DNA of 64,000 nucleotides, from contig OY987265.1 in the NCBI GenBank assembly GCA_963920665.1, positions 16,187,001 to 16,251,000 of the forward strand, given 5' to 3'. Source of the stretch: Straminergon stramineum (Eukaryota > Streptophyta > Bryopsida > Hypnales > Calliergonaceae). The position numbers were made by a program, and so were the translations under genes. Shown here one piece after another: positions 48,291-60,460 of this stretch. The notes beneath the pieces are model-generated. The model ran no database searches and was not told the DNA's origin. It saw only the letters and a list, made by a program, of their open reading frames with translations. How positions within the stretch are numbered: position 1 is the stretch's first letter; each line of letters opens with the position of its first letter.

Positions 48291-48350
48291 GAAAATCAAT
48301 TAATATCTCAATGAGGAAATTTTCACTAGCAAGTGATGCAAACACATTAA

Positions 48351-49315
48351 AAGAACTCTCCGAAACGGAAGTGGATGAAAAAACGTAGTTCTGCATTCAG
48401 TTCTCTACAGTACAGTAGAGAGTACTCCTCGTCTGGAGTCATCCAAGCGCACGTTGTGGCACGCAGGGATTTGAAGGCATCGTTAACATGGTGGCGTACA
48501 TTTTTCTCACCAACCAACCTTCCATAGCTGAAATCTTCTTGACAAAACAGAGTGAGTATTGTTTGCGTTTCAGTGATGAGAGTAGTACACAGTTTACAAT
48601 AATGCAAAAATAATGCTGTGTTGCTGCACCTAAGATGTATGCATTTGATCACAGGTGCAACTCTTGCAAGAGGAGTTTCACTTGCGAGTATCAAATGTCT
48701 GCAAAATCGGTATTCTGTGAGTATCACATGACCTTCACATTCTTCAATTTCTCCATTTTAATTTGTACGATTTCAATTTCCTCGCGTCGAATCGAGGCAG
48801 GAGATGTTTGGTTTGTCACGTTGTTGGTTGTCGGTTCTGGTGGATTATGCCAGGAGAATCTGAACGCTTGAAATGTTTTGGCGCCGAGAATGGATTTAGT
48901 AGAGAGAGTGCACATCGATCGACTGTATAAAATTTTGGATAGTATTGATCTCTTGTACAGTTCACCGTGTGGAACATTAGGTCTAAATCTGAAAATGGCG
49001 GGGCAGAGTTATTTAACAAGAAAGTATTACAAGAAAAATATTTTAATGTACTTCAAAGTGTTACTAATCGCAATTTACAGAGACAGTAAACTTGTCTTGT
49101 TAGAAAATTTCTGTTGTGACTTGCTTTGGAAAGTGAGGACCATTCGTTGAACTAGCGCCAAGCATAATCCACATAACAGTTCTTGTACAGCAAAGCTCCT
49201 CGAATCGATCTGTTGTAAAACCGTGTTGAACATTAGCCATAAATCCAAAGTAGTCAAAGACTAACAACAAATCATCACTGCAATAGAATTGTAATTTGTA
49301 CATTTCAAGCGTTCT
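48351..49315. other. Intergenic DNA with a short internal repeat
   Basis: A block of about 80 bp containing GTGTKGAACATTAG and TAAATC, preceded by TCTTGTACA, occurs at about 48950-49000 and again at 49180-49250. A minus-strand frame at 48347-48727 contains EKNVRHHVNDAFKSLRATTC and looks coding-like, but no family or splice chain was found. Confidence 0.35.
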
Positions 49316-49867
49316 TCAATCGCAATTCACACATAGATCACACAATGCTTTGAGACAGAGACCTCGTGTTAATGTATATGTACACTTCCAGGAGCACATT
49401 TTGGTTTTGCACCTCTCCGTCGTAGAACACCGCATTGCTCGATCCAGTTGGATATGAGTGCCATTCATCGGCGCAACCACTTCCTGACTGCATAGGCGTT
49501 TCTGGCCGATCGCCAGTGGGAAATAAGATTGCAGCAACAAGTCGCCTCTGCACGCTCTGGTCACGACCATCCGGCGGTAATTGAGGGAGCATCCGGGGAG
49601 ATTGTTTGGATTGTGCATTGACAAGGCGATGGTGATGTCATAACTGAGCTCCCTGTCTCCTGTGCCTGTCGTGGTCACCGTCATGGTTTGAACGGTTACA
49701 TCTCGGAGCTCTATCTCGGGTACCGAATAACACCGATCGACTCCGTAATAGCAAATACACGCCGGCGGTGATGAAGAAAATGATGAAGCAGAGGAAGCAG
49801 TAGCAGATGTTCAGGAGCAATAATTAATCTCAATCGGCGCTAATGTTGTCGACTTAGAAACCTTCAT
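49316..49867 (-). pseudogene. LEA_2/NDR1-HIN1-like membrane protein, frameshifted
   Basis: An ATG at 49867 gives MKVSKSTTLAPIEINYC, which stops at TGA near 49811. One base out of frame, the strand continues as a hydrophobic segment (CYCFLCFIIFFITAGVYCYY) and then PEIELRDVTVQTMTV, ELSYDITIALSMHNPNN, DLLLQSYFPLAIGQK and VAPMNGTHIQLDR, ending at 49316. One membrane span followed by a beta-rich domain with an NPN motif is the layout of LEA_2 NHL proteins, which act at the plasma membrane in stress and defence. The frame break could be a real mutation, an unrecognised tiny intron or a sequence error. The C-terminal half is open in two frames, so its true reading is uncertain. Total length would be near 185 aa, slightly short for the family. 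Confidence 0.4.
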
Positions 49868-52434
49868 ACTGTGTGTACACCCTTGCTCTATTCCCTTGCA
49901 ATTTCTTGTTCTAGCAAAATCGTCAATATTTCTCTCCCAGTGAATTTCATGAACCGGTTCTTTCTTCTTGCTTGGTCTTTCGGTCGTTCGAGTGCTTGCT
50001 GCCAAAAATTAACATCTCGCCCAAGAAAAAAACGTACAGACTGAAAACTCGGAGCTATATCGCGGAAGTTTCTACATCTGACCTATTGAGTTCTACTGGA
50101 CCATATTTTGCAGCAACGAAAGTACCCGATTAAAGTTCTCTGTGGAGACAAATATGTTTTGGAAAGATCAGCACGTCGATCCCGAGCTACATGGCAATGT
50201 CGACTCAATAAAAATTCTCCAATACTCAATTATTGGCAGCACAAAGTGGAGATGCTACGCTTTGTAATTTAGTGCTCTTCATCAACTCCCGAATTTCCGT
50301 ATGGACTCTCTAGCGGTACGCGCTACTGACTTCCTCTCCTTTCCAACCTTTGCATAGTACTTTGACTAGGGACTGGGCCAGACCTTCCTTCTGCAGAAGT
50401 GACCTCCACCACTTGTGTATCTCTTTCGGCTGAGGCATTTTCCAGCGGTTGTCCTGATTTGCGATTCCCTTCATTGTCGTGGATGATTGATTCTTGTCGT
50501 GCACTAAGAAAAGTCCTTACTATTATATGCGAAATTATTAGTGGGAAGAATCAGGAGCTTCACCGCATTTCGGGGGTAGGGTTAGGAAGAGAAGATTCGC
50601 AGATTTTCCGTTTGTGCTTCACGATCCCACCCTTGGTATCCGAGTCCTTTGTTAGGGTTCCGAACATCAGATCCCCTGTTCTACAAATGCACAATTTGCG
50701 TTATCCTTACTCATAATATTGCATGATGATTTCGTATATTTTGGCTTTCCAGATAGACGGAATTTATATCCTGCATTCTTGCCCTACAAATCTCTAGATA
50801 GCGATTGTGCAAAGTTGTGGTTTAGTTTGTCATTAACGTCCTTGGCCTGTGCCAACAGTTCCTGAACGGTATCGAGGAATGAGAAGGTCAGTGAATGAAG
50901 TAGAAGACTGCAGTGTTCAGTTGTTGCCTATTTATTGACGTTCATCTTGCGATCATCCCTTTAGAATATGTAGTATATGCATTGAAGGGAAATGTTGATG
51001 TCACTGTTCAAGTCCTGTTCAAGTCCTGTTCAAGTCGCTTGAAGCTGACGTATTGCAATGCGATTCAAATGGTAGGTAACGTTTCATCGCTGAATTTCTG
51101 GTGTAGGGAGACATCTTGACGGCATCAATTAACCAGCAATGGTGATGCAATGACAGAAGTCACCGACAGTTAAGGAACACCTAAATTGACTTAGGGTTTG
51201 CTGAGGTCCATTAGCGTGCTAAAGTGACGGCATTTTTGCAGCTCGATCTGGAAATAATTCTCACAAATTGTTACTTATGTAGTTCGAGACTGAATTCGTA
51301 ACACCATGAAATGCGTGAGTCTGAGCTTCCTAATCCAGACACAGATGTCTCCAGAAGATCAATACCACCTCTGCGTGATCGAAAATCAATGGCCGTTCAC
51401 ATTCAGTGGCATATCATGTGAAAGCAGCACTAGGGCACAAGAGCTGCACGATGAAACCCTAGAACTTTTCAAAATTAGGAATCGTGAAGCATCAGTCACA
51501 TTTGCAAGCTCGAATCTCTTGTTTCCAGAATATCACGAGGTACGCTTACAGTAAATAGAAAACCTTCAAACAGAGAAACGGTCAAAACTGTTGCATGCGC
51601 TGGACCACTTATCGTGCAGAGCCAGAGGCTCGAGTCGCCACGTTTACTCGTAGAGGCAAGCTACGCCACACCTCAGCCACGCATTTCCCATCTCCATTTG
51701 CTCTTCAGTCTTCGGTTTCGCGATTCCTTGGCGGAGCAAGTGCACTCCACTTTATCAACCTGATAGAATGTAGTACGAACCGTTGAAGTTCATCACACCA
51801 CACACTGGTGATATGAAGAATTTCACAAATTTTCGACCTACAATAATTCACTAATTTCTATGGCAGCACGTCAACGGTTGTTGCGTACACACCTCCTCTC
51901 GTGCCGAATGTGAATCATCGCATGAAGACGCACACTAGCTGCAAAAACATGTTTCAGAAAATCTAATATTCATGAATGTGCGGAGATTTTGCACCTGAAC
52001 CTGAGTCGATTCGTGGCGTGACGTTCTCTTCAATATCTTTCAGGAATGTGAGGTCACGGATTGAATCCAGGAAAAGCTCACGTATCAGCATCGTTCTTTC
52101 ATATCGTTCTCACGAATGAATGTTGCCATTTGCTCTGCACACCGCTGAGCTTTGACATTTTTTTACTGTAATTCAACTATTCTAACCAATAATTTTTCTT
52201 CACTAATTATAGCTAATTATAGTATGCGCTGGGTTAAAGACATGATACTTCGGTCTGGGTTGTGTTCCCATTGTCGGACTTTCTAGACCTGGGTTCCAAG
52301 CCAGTGCCAGCGGCAGGGAAGCGGAAAAGGCATTTCTGCTTTCCGGTGATCCTCATTTGGTAGTTGAGGGCCGTTCTGGTTTGTGTAGTTGCTTGCTTTT
52401 GTGTTTTACATTTTGGTTTCGGCCGGTCGCAGCC
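49868..52434. other. Intergenic DNA, GC-richer, no gene assigned
   Basis: Composition is closer to genic DNA than the transposon-rich part, but no convincing exon chain was found. A small tandem repeat of TTCAAGTCCTG (three units) lies at about 51005-51036. The last few hundred bases presumably hold the promoter and 5' UTR of the RETICULATA-related gene. No TATA box was convincing. Confidence 0.4.
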
Positions 52435-55400
52435 ATGGCTCTCCGAGTTGGCGCTTTGATGAACACTGGCCAGGCTGTGAGCGTCGGAGCTTTGTCGTTG
52501 AAAGATGCCGGGAGTAGTAGGAATGGCAGAGTTTGTGTGATGAGCTTTGGGGAGCAGAAGCAGTCGTGGAAGCAGCAGCAGGTGCAGGGCTTGGGGCATT
52601 GGGGGTCGCCCATCATAAAGAAATCCGTGAGGCGGGTGCGGGCGAATACGTCTGTTGAGCCTGCCAGCGGAGGTGGTGGAGGTGACAGTGGAGTGAAGGG
52701 TTACGGGGGTGGGGATGACGACGACGAAGAGGAAGGAGCGGGTGGCGCTAAGAACCGCGAGGAGGCTCTCTTGGTGTTGTCTGGGCTGGGGAAAACTCTG
52801 GAGAACTTGCCGGCTGATATCGCCTCTGCGATTCAGGAGGGGCGCATCACGGGCGGCATCGTGAAGAAATTCTTTGAGTTGCAGGACTCCAAGTTCTTGG
52901 GCTGGTTGCTTAAGTTCGGTGGATTTAAGGAGCGTCTTCTTGCTGACGATTTGTTTATGACGAAAGTTGGGATCGAATGCGGCGTCGGAATCTTTACCAA
53001 GGTCGCATTTCCTTTGCAACTTATGTTTTCACGTCCACGGTGCTGATTCGATGGGGATTTACTTTTGCAGCGGAGTCGTATCATTCTACTCAGTCTGCTG
53101 GATGCCAAATGTTCTAGTAGAGAGCATAGGGTTGCGCTTACTCTCTTAGTCTGCGAGTAAGTACCCGCTTTGAGTCCGACATCAGGAAATCATTGGAAAT
53201 TTTCTTGGCCCTTATTTGGTGAAGATCTGCTCTCGGTGACAATGGAGCGATTTGATGATTGACAGACTAATCGCAGCAGCCTTCTTTGTATATTTAGGGA
53301 AATTTTCTGACCAATGGTGGAGTAGATTCTTTACCAGTCTTTCTTTCTTACACATACCAGGTCTTTCCGGCTGGATATATTCTTCGTAATCTCATGAGGA
53401 TGCTCGAGTAGCATTGTGTTTTGACAGCCTTTCTAGGCTTCAAAAGCATTGTGTTTTGCAGCTTTTTCTCGTCTCGAATTCAATTTAGGACGAATCATGG
53501 CATTTCGCGTACATGAAGAAATATCTCAAAACATAATTTTAATGCCTTCTATTATATACATTGTCTTTGGTGAACTTTTAATTATAATCTCTGTCGGGTT
53601 TTGAATTTGCAGACAGCTGCCGAACTGGAGAAGCGGAAAGAGAAATTCTCGAAGGAACTGGATTTTGTCATTGCAGATGTGGTATGCTCATCTTTTTCAG
53701 CTCTTGTTATTTTATGGTAGTGTTGTCTTAAACTTGCAGCAACCATGCCTCACTACTGTAGAACATAATTTACTGTTTTCCAATTTATTGAAACTTATGA
53801 CATTTACGACATTTCGTTGCGTATCTTCTCTCGGTTGGGAAGTTGTACTAATTTGGAATCTATTGGAATCTTGCTCTCATGGTTGATTCTGAGGTTGATA
53901 TAACGTCGTTAGAGATCACAAAGAAAAATAAATTGTGCTGATCTTGGTTTTGTTTTCTTGGGCGGAACAGGTGATGGCTCTGATTGCTGATTTTATGCTA
54001 GTGTGGCTACCGGCCCCTACAGTGTCGTTACGTCCTAGACTGGCGGCAGGCGCAGGAGGACTTGCGAAGTTTTTCTATAACTGTCCTGATAATGCTTTCC
54101 AGGTGACCATTTCCTTCGTATGCTCTTTAAGTCTTCACGTGTTTGTCATGCAACGACGACTTTTGTGCCATCTTATTTTACCCAAAGACGGCGAGCTGTT
54201 AGGCAGGAATCACCTACATTAATATTGCCTTGACTTATCGAGGTATTAGCTAATTTGCAACACTTGGGTTGGTTCATCTATTATTTGCAGGTTGCAATTT
54301 CAGGTCAAGCCTTCACACTCTTGCAGCGTGTTGGCGCTATTGTGGTAAGCTTCTGCTTCCTCTGGATAGTTGTGACTGTCATCCTGAAGCTGTCGGGTTT
54401 TCAAAACGTTTGGTTGGAAGTAAATTGTTGTCGAGGTCTGGAATTCCATGTACTGAGAGAGTGGCGTCTGTTAATTTTGCAGAGGAACGGAGCCAAGTTG
54501 TTGGCTGTCGGTACCACAGCCTCCCTGGTATGTTGTGGCCTAAAGTTTTCACTCGTGATGTTTATTTCTTGTTTTGCTTCTGCATTTGAAACTAACACAT
54601 TGCTGCACGTGCTTAGTTTCTTTTTAACTGAAACCTTAAGTTCTGATATGAATAATTTACACCTTGTTAGTTTAGACCTGCTTTTTGTTCAGTGCACATA
54701 GCTTTAGTCACTAATTCGGGTAATCTAATTGGACTGAAATTTTATGCAGGTTGGAACGGCGTCTACGAATGTATTAGCTGCCGCCCGTCGCAAGCTTGAC
54801 AAGAACTTTGAAGGGGAAGTAGAAGATCTTCCAATCCTTCAAACCAGCCTGGCTTATGGAGTATACATGGCTGTCTCCAGTAACTTGCGGTACAGTTTCG
54901 GACCTTTAAGACCACTGTTCTCGAACATGCATTTCCTGTTATCCTGTTATAGCAGGTTACTAGGTCAAGTACAAACTATTGGAATTGGAGGGCATTTTGG
55001 GTCATACAGAAAGGTGATGTACTTACTCAGGAAATGCATACCGATCCTGCATCAATCCCCAATTCAGTGCTATAGAATGGGGTTTATTTGAGTTACGTAT
55101 TCTTACTATCAGTTGGAATATGTTGCAGGTATCAAATTCTGGCTGGAGTTATTGAGCAGCGCATATTGGAACCAATGTTACACAGGCGAAAGTTGCTTCT
55201 TAGTGTCATGAGTTTTGGTGTTCGCACTGGAAACACGTACCTTGGTTCATTGATGTATGGTTTCTTCTCATTCTCCTTTTTTGACGTCTTAGTGCATTTC
55301 CCACATGAAGTATCAGCTTTTGTACTAGTTTGATCTTGTGTGGGGTATAGGTACCCTTTCTTGTGTACGCTTTAGCCATGGGCATCACTGCCTATTCCGC

Positions 55401-55548
55401 TGGTCGTAATTTTTGGATATATATGTGCAGGTGGGTGGATTATGCTCGTTGGGTTGGAGTACAAAAAGACCGAGGCGTGGAAGTTGCTTCAGCTATTGAA
55501 CAGGCTGCTGCCGCCATTGAAGGTTCGACTGGATCTAGGCCTTCATAG
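52435..55548 (+). CDS. RETICULATA-related protein (DUF3411), plastid-targeted
   Basis: Eight coding exons: 52435-53001, 53613-53681, 53971-54102, 54291-54344, 54483-54527, 54750-54889, 55129-55254 and 55431-55548. All introns are GT-AG and phases join to 417 codons ending TAG. The ATG lies in a good context (cagccATGGCT). Residues 1-70 are Ser/Arg/Lys-rich and low in acids, as for a chloroplast transit peptide. Residues 79-104 are a Gly/Asp/Glu-rich linker (DDDDEEEGAGG). The DUF3411 domain follows, with DFMLVWLPAPTVSLRPRLAA, FFYNCPDNAFQVAISG, GAIVRNGAKLLAVGTT, LAYGVYMAVSSNLRYQ, GVIEQRILEPML and VRTGNTYLGSLMWVDYARW, all near-identical to family signatures. The family lies in the plastid envelope and affects leaf mesophyll development and metabolism; several hydrophobic helices support membrane location. 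Length is normal (about 380-450). The only uncertain junction is the last intron, where the reading needs AT joined to GTGG. Confidence 0.93.
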
Positions 55549-57963
55549 AGGTTTTTCCACCACTTCCATCAGTGAAGTTTTTAAGCAATCGAATCACTTC
55601 CTCAAGCACTTGGAGGAGGTATGCTTTGATGAAGGCGAAAGAGTTGCTTCGTTACTGTAAGTCAGGATTTTAGCTACATCCAGTATATACGATGGAGATT
55701 CTTGTGCTTGATTCCCTTTGTTGACGAGATGGCACTTGAAGGAGATATTGCAGTGAGCTCGCCACTCACCACAAAGAGGTCACCCTTTATACACTTGTAA
55801 CTGGGCTAGTCTCGTTCAACTCTCCATTCTTTCACCCCATTCCATTCACAAGGAAAGCAAGATGAGTAATCACAAGCTTCACAAACCTGATCAAGTTTCG
55901 TTTGTGTCGAGGTCTGTAATGGTACATTTTGTCGGGTCGCCCGTCACCTATTTTCTGGATTCCAACCTCAACTGCTATCTTTTAGTTGAGTTTTTCTAGG
56001 TTTGAAGTTGGCTTAGCTAGCAGGTATCCATTTGTTGAATGCCAGTTTTTAAGATATGTCACAGTAGTATTTGCAGTTCTTTCAAAGTCTGATGGTGTGT
56101 TACTGTTGCTTTTGTAGAGACCGTTTAGCACTAGTTTAGCACTAGTTTAGCACTAGTTGCTTGTGCATTCTCCGTTAACACTTACTGCCATTGTTTTGTT
56201 AAATGTGAAATGAACATGACTATTAGAAATAAAAGACATAGGTCTTGTTAACTTTGGAAGGATACGGCCCTATCATCAAGGTAGGCTTGCGGAAATTACT
56301 AGGATGAATAAGTGCATTCTTCATTTATGTAGTTTCTTTCAAAGGCATTCATTCACCATTTTTAGTCCATATCATCCTAACTCATTAGAGGAGGATTGGG
56401 GCATGCAAAGGGCCGTTTCAGCCTTGTTCCCGAAGGTGCTCCCTTGAGCAATTGCTAAGGTTCCCAGTTCACTGGAGTGATTGTGACATCGTGATTGCTT
56501 TGTAGTGCTTCACAGTGATTGGCAATCTGAATGTCGGGTTTGCCATGTTGTGACATTCCCGCCAGTTATTTCTTTAGTGCGTTGGTTTTCCTTATATTAG
56601 AGTTGCCTATTATTATGCTTTTGTCGTAATTTACTACTAATATCGCTGCCAGTTGTAATTGAGTCCGGAGGTGATGCCTATGTTGTGATTGCCATGCACA
56701 ATCTGTAGTGCCCAAGTGTCCTCTGTAACGGTGTCCGAGTTTGAGGATGCAAGTTGGGTAATTGAATTGTGGAGCTTCATAGACAATGTTATTTTGTTCT
56801 GTTACAACTTGCACTAGAGATTGGGAAGATGAAGAATTTGTAGTGATTAGCAATGTCAAATTGAATGATAGAAATTTTTTTTATCATAATTTAGTCATAG
56901 GATTGAACTGAGTACTTACATAAGTTTTCTTGTAGGTACGAAACAGCTTCCCAAGTAGTGCACACTGTCATCACCCCAAACCTTGAAAATGCAAACATGA
57001 GGGATCAATTCTTGTATAAAAATTAAATTCTCACTCCCATATATAATTCTAAGCACACGCAATTCAAGGATCCTCAAAAATTATTGTACATGCCAATATA
57101 CTTGAAGTCGATCCATCTTCAATTGCAAGAGTAACAGTAGTTCCACCTTCATCACCAACACATGTATGTGGTTTGTGGTAGAGACAACCTTACTCACCTG
57201 CCATAAGACTAAAGAAACTTCACAATTTTGCTTACTTCTTCAATGCCAATTTCTATTTTTATAAGTGTACATACAAATCTACAACATTGTTCTTGCACTC
57301 ATCTCACATTGAAAGAAATTCAAAATGGATACTGTCAAGTGATTTGTCACAGTTTTTGAAGCACACGCCCTCTTCTTGTACAAACGTGGCCATAGCCAAA
57401 AGTGAAAACAATGGACAAGGCCTCGTTGCTAAGCTCAAGAACTTACCGACCACAACTATTTGAATCCCAAACCTGGTTTGTACGAAGTAGGAGAAGAAGA
57501 ATTCCCACAATTAACTGTTCTCGTATTACCTAAGGTGGCAGTCTCTTCACCTTGTAGGATTCGTTCCCACAGCCACTAGAACAAGGGCAAAACATGGGTG
57601 TCATGAGGGGAATGTCTTGGGAACTCACAACCCTCCAATGGCCTAAAAAAACATCTAATGATGGGTACTTCACACTATGATTGACCAAGTTAAGAGGTCA
57701 TGGGATTGAGTGGCCAAATTTTGTTGAGAGTTTAAAGAAATGGGCAAAGGCCAAGCCTATAGTCTAGACCCTTGGCAATAAATTCCTACAACTTCTTGAT
57801 TTGAATGGCTATAGTGTGAAACCTTTGAAGGCTAAGCCCAAAGTCTAAGCCCATACCAATCTAATGGTTGAGATCTTGTCAATTTCTTATTTTTATCACA
57901 AAAAATTTGATGGCTTCTCAACCATAGTTTAGGTCTCCATTTTTAATTGATCCAAACTTCCTT
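55549..57963. other. 3' flank of the RETICULATA-related gene and intergenic DNA
   Basis: The first few hundred bases are probably 3' UTR. A short tandem repeat, GTTTAGCACTA (three units), lies near 56123-56155. The interval 56900-57960 is AT-rich and unrecognised. It ends at TTAA, where the piggyBac element begins. Confidence 0.45.
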
Positions 57964-58407
57964 TTAACCCCTCAACCTTGTAGCGGCCAAAAAAATGCTC
58001 TTGACAATCTATTGAGCGGTACCAGAGTGTACAAATGAGCTAGGATTCTCAAAATTCGAATTGGACCTTGTGAAGTGGTCCCTATTGATTGTAAACCTCT
58101 TTGGCTCAATGCATTTGGTAGCCTAGGATCCTGATGAGAAGGCCACATTGGCGCGGACCTTATTTCTAGACATGGCAATTGGCACTTATTTCTTGAATGT
58201 GATCGGGAGTAGTCGGTGGGAGGCCGTTGGGTTGGTAACGAAGGAGGATCCAATGCTCGAGGTCTCTTTAGCTATACGCGACGAAGCTCAAGCCGCACAC
58301 AACAATCATTCTTTGTCATGGAGGAGATTTCGTGGAGAGAGGGGATAGGGGAAAGGGTGCTCTAGGTGTCGATTTCATAGCAGGCGAATGCGACGGTTTT
58401 CATTTGC

Positions 58408-58875
58408 ATGGTGAGCACTAGGCGAAGCAATGAGGGCTGCAAGGCATTTCGTTCGAAGAAGCCATCATCAGGCAACACTGCTCCTTGCATTGTTAGGGAT
58501 TCAGTTTCACTAGTATGCTTGTGGATATTGTGTGCTCTCCACTCCCGTCTACGATTTTTTTCTTACAAGAAGGTGGTGCTTCCAAGTACTGCATAGTGTC
58601 CACCAAGCCATGACAACAACTTTGAATAAAGGTTGGGCATCAGTGGAGGAGGTGTAAGCAATTTAAGATACTCTCTACTCTTAGATGCTCTAGAAAGGGC
58701 TTGGGGCGGAGGTTGCACAGAGTGTGGTGAATTGCCTAGACGAATCTTACTTGCTATCTCTGCCAACACCTCAGGAAAATCACTACTTCCCGGAAAACCT
58801 AGGGACGAGGAATTGGAGGTACCTTTTTCGGAGGTAAATTGTACGCTTGATAGGCTGGACGAATTGCATCTCTAA
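58408..58875 (+). pseudogene. Coding-like frames in the 5' part of the piggyBac element
   Basis: Two plus-strand frames (58408-58596 and 58633-58875) have coding-like composition; the second contains LLLDALERAWGGGCTECGEL and ends KPRDEELEVPFSEVNCTLDR. They could belong to the N-terminal exons of the same transposon protein, or to a separate captured gene. No family was recognised. Confidence 0.25.
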
Positions 58876-59402
58876 GGGAGAAGAGGGTGGCATTCCTTCT
58901 ACTATTGACAAATTCTTGCGAGAGAAGTAGCAGCCACAACATGAGGATGAGTCAAATGAAGGGGGCCACACGATTGCAAGCCAGTGCTCGCTTGCAGCAA
59001 CGACCTCTAGCTGTGCGTGGTTGAATTATGCGCAATCTCGAAGTAGCCAAAGCCATAGTTCCAAAGGGGAGGGAGTTACAGCCACTTCGGTAGGAGCGAC
59101 GGGAGGCCGATCTGCACTTTGACCACGGAGGGCGAGACCTCAACCTTACAAATGCAATTCATCAGTCTCTATCACAGATACAAGAGGAGGTGCAGTCACA
59201 AACCCCAACGTTAGGCAAATCTAGAGTGAATTGCCATGACACATAGACGAAGAATGGAAGGGAGTGAGGCCGAGGGATTGCTAAGGGGGACTCGGTCATT
59301 TGCAATGGAGGTGCTAATTTAGGGTTAGAGCCTGTTATTGACATTTCTTCCCTGATATCTATAGTACTAGCAGCTCCTTGAGGGAGAGGACGGGGGAGAG
59401 GA

Positions 59403-60382
59403 AGAGGAGGCGGGTGTCTTGCTAGCAACGTTGAAGCGCCAGTGAACTAGGTAGCACCTCCAATCATTCTGGAGAACCATTCACCACCAAGGCTACGGAA
59501 CAGGAGTGTCATTTGGTCCACTCCATCACCGGGAAATTCAACTCCAATACTACCCACAATTGCAAGAAATTGCAATCACTGGTGCAATGGTGCACGTCGA
59601 CCACGCCTTGGCCTAGGTCTGGTATTGGCAAGGGATGCAAGTGTGCAATAGGCAATGACATTGCGCACAAAGAAGTACAGAAATAAGGTTGACCAAGCTC
59701 CTGTAGCAGTGAAGGATGCGGGGCGACGTTGTGGTGAGGGCATAGCAATTAAGTTGGCCACTGCCTTCACCAACGTTGCAAGGATAGAGGACTAGGTCAA
59801 TGAGGTTGTGAACCTTGCTGATGTTGATGCCCCACCCTTCAACGAGCCACCTGCAAGACCTGATTGAATGTTGAATGAGCTCATTGTAGAAGCGAGGACT
59901 GGTTCCCGACTTCCCTATGTGGCGGGGAGAGCAAATGGACCCAATGGATTAGTGCTACTAGAACATGTTTGGGTACCGCTACGAGTTCTTAGATTTGACC
60001 CTCATCAGTGGGGGGGCTTGTAGACTTTTTTCAGTGAAGTGCAACAAGCTTGGTAGAAGAATGATGTTCAGTGGTATGGGGTTGAATTTGGAGGAGGAAT
60101 CGGATGGAGGAAAATAGCGGTTAATGACTATCAATCTTTGGAGTGGAGGGAAGATTGCCATCAGCCATATATTGGGCTGGGACCTTCAATGGCCCTACGA
60201 ATGCAACCTAGTGACCCACATGATGGTTCTTTTGTAGTGCTTCCACAACAACGTCATGACTCAGAAGATTCAATCTCCCAACCCTTGTGGTCTGTAGAGT
60301 TCCCTATACAGATGACCCCAAATTCAAGGTGCAGGACCTACCCCAGTCGAGCTGCAGTAGGGGAACTACACTATTCCAGCAA
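59403..60382 (+). pseudogene. N-terminal extension ORF of the piggyBac element, stop-riddled
   Basis: One frame stays protein-like for about 325 codons, broken only by six stops: TAG at 59448, 59649, 59793, 60021 and 60054, and TGA at 59865. Segments include RPRLGLGLVLARDASVQ, IKLATAFTNVARIED, LNELIVEARTGSRLPYVAG and VEFGGGIGWRKIAVNDYQSL. It reaches a plausible donor (AGCAA, then gtagaa at 60383) and joins in phase to an acceptor ending at 60460, giving a 78-bp intron and continuing as NQLDAWTKDFEDPDW. This implies a transposase with a long N-terminal region or a second protein fused to it. The domain is not recognised. Confidence 0.5.
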
Positions 60383-60460
60383 GTAGAATGGCACAGTAGA
60401 GGATACTTCATGAGGTTGCATCTGCCCAAGTAAAGCTACAATCTACTTACCTCCCTTCAG

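Larger units (their letters stand above)
43135..48350. repeat. Segment B of the direct segmental duplication, enlarged by insertions
   Basis: This is the second copy of 38722-42394. It is longer because it contains a 188-bp MITE (44971-45158), a ~670-bp unassigned insert (45668-46339), a composite piggyBac-type element (46382-47478) and a diverged copy of the 399-bp MITE (about 47832-48290). It lacks the part of A at roughly 40745-41430. No protein-coding gene was recognised. Confidence 0.85.

Noticed and set aside
52234..53019. 261-codon minus-strand frame, the longest single frame in the window
   Set aside because: It is antisense to exon 1 of the RETICULATA-related gene, whose plus-strand frame has family motifs and correct splice phases.
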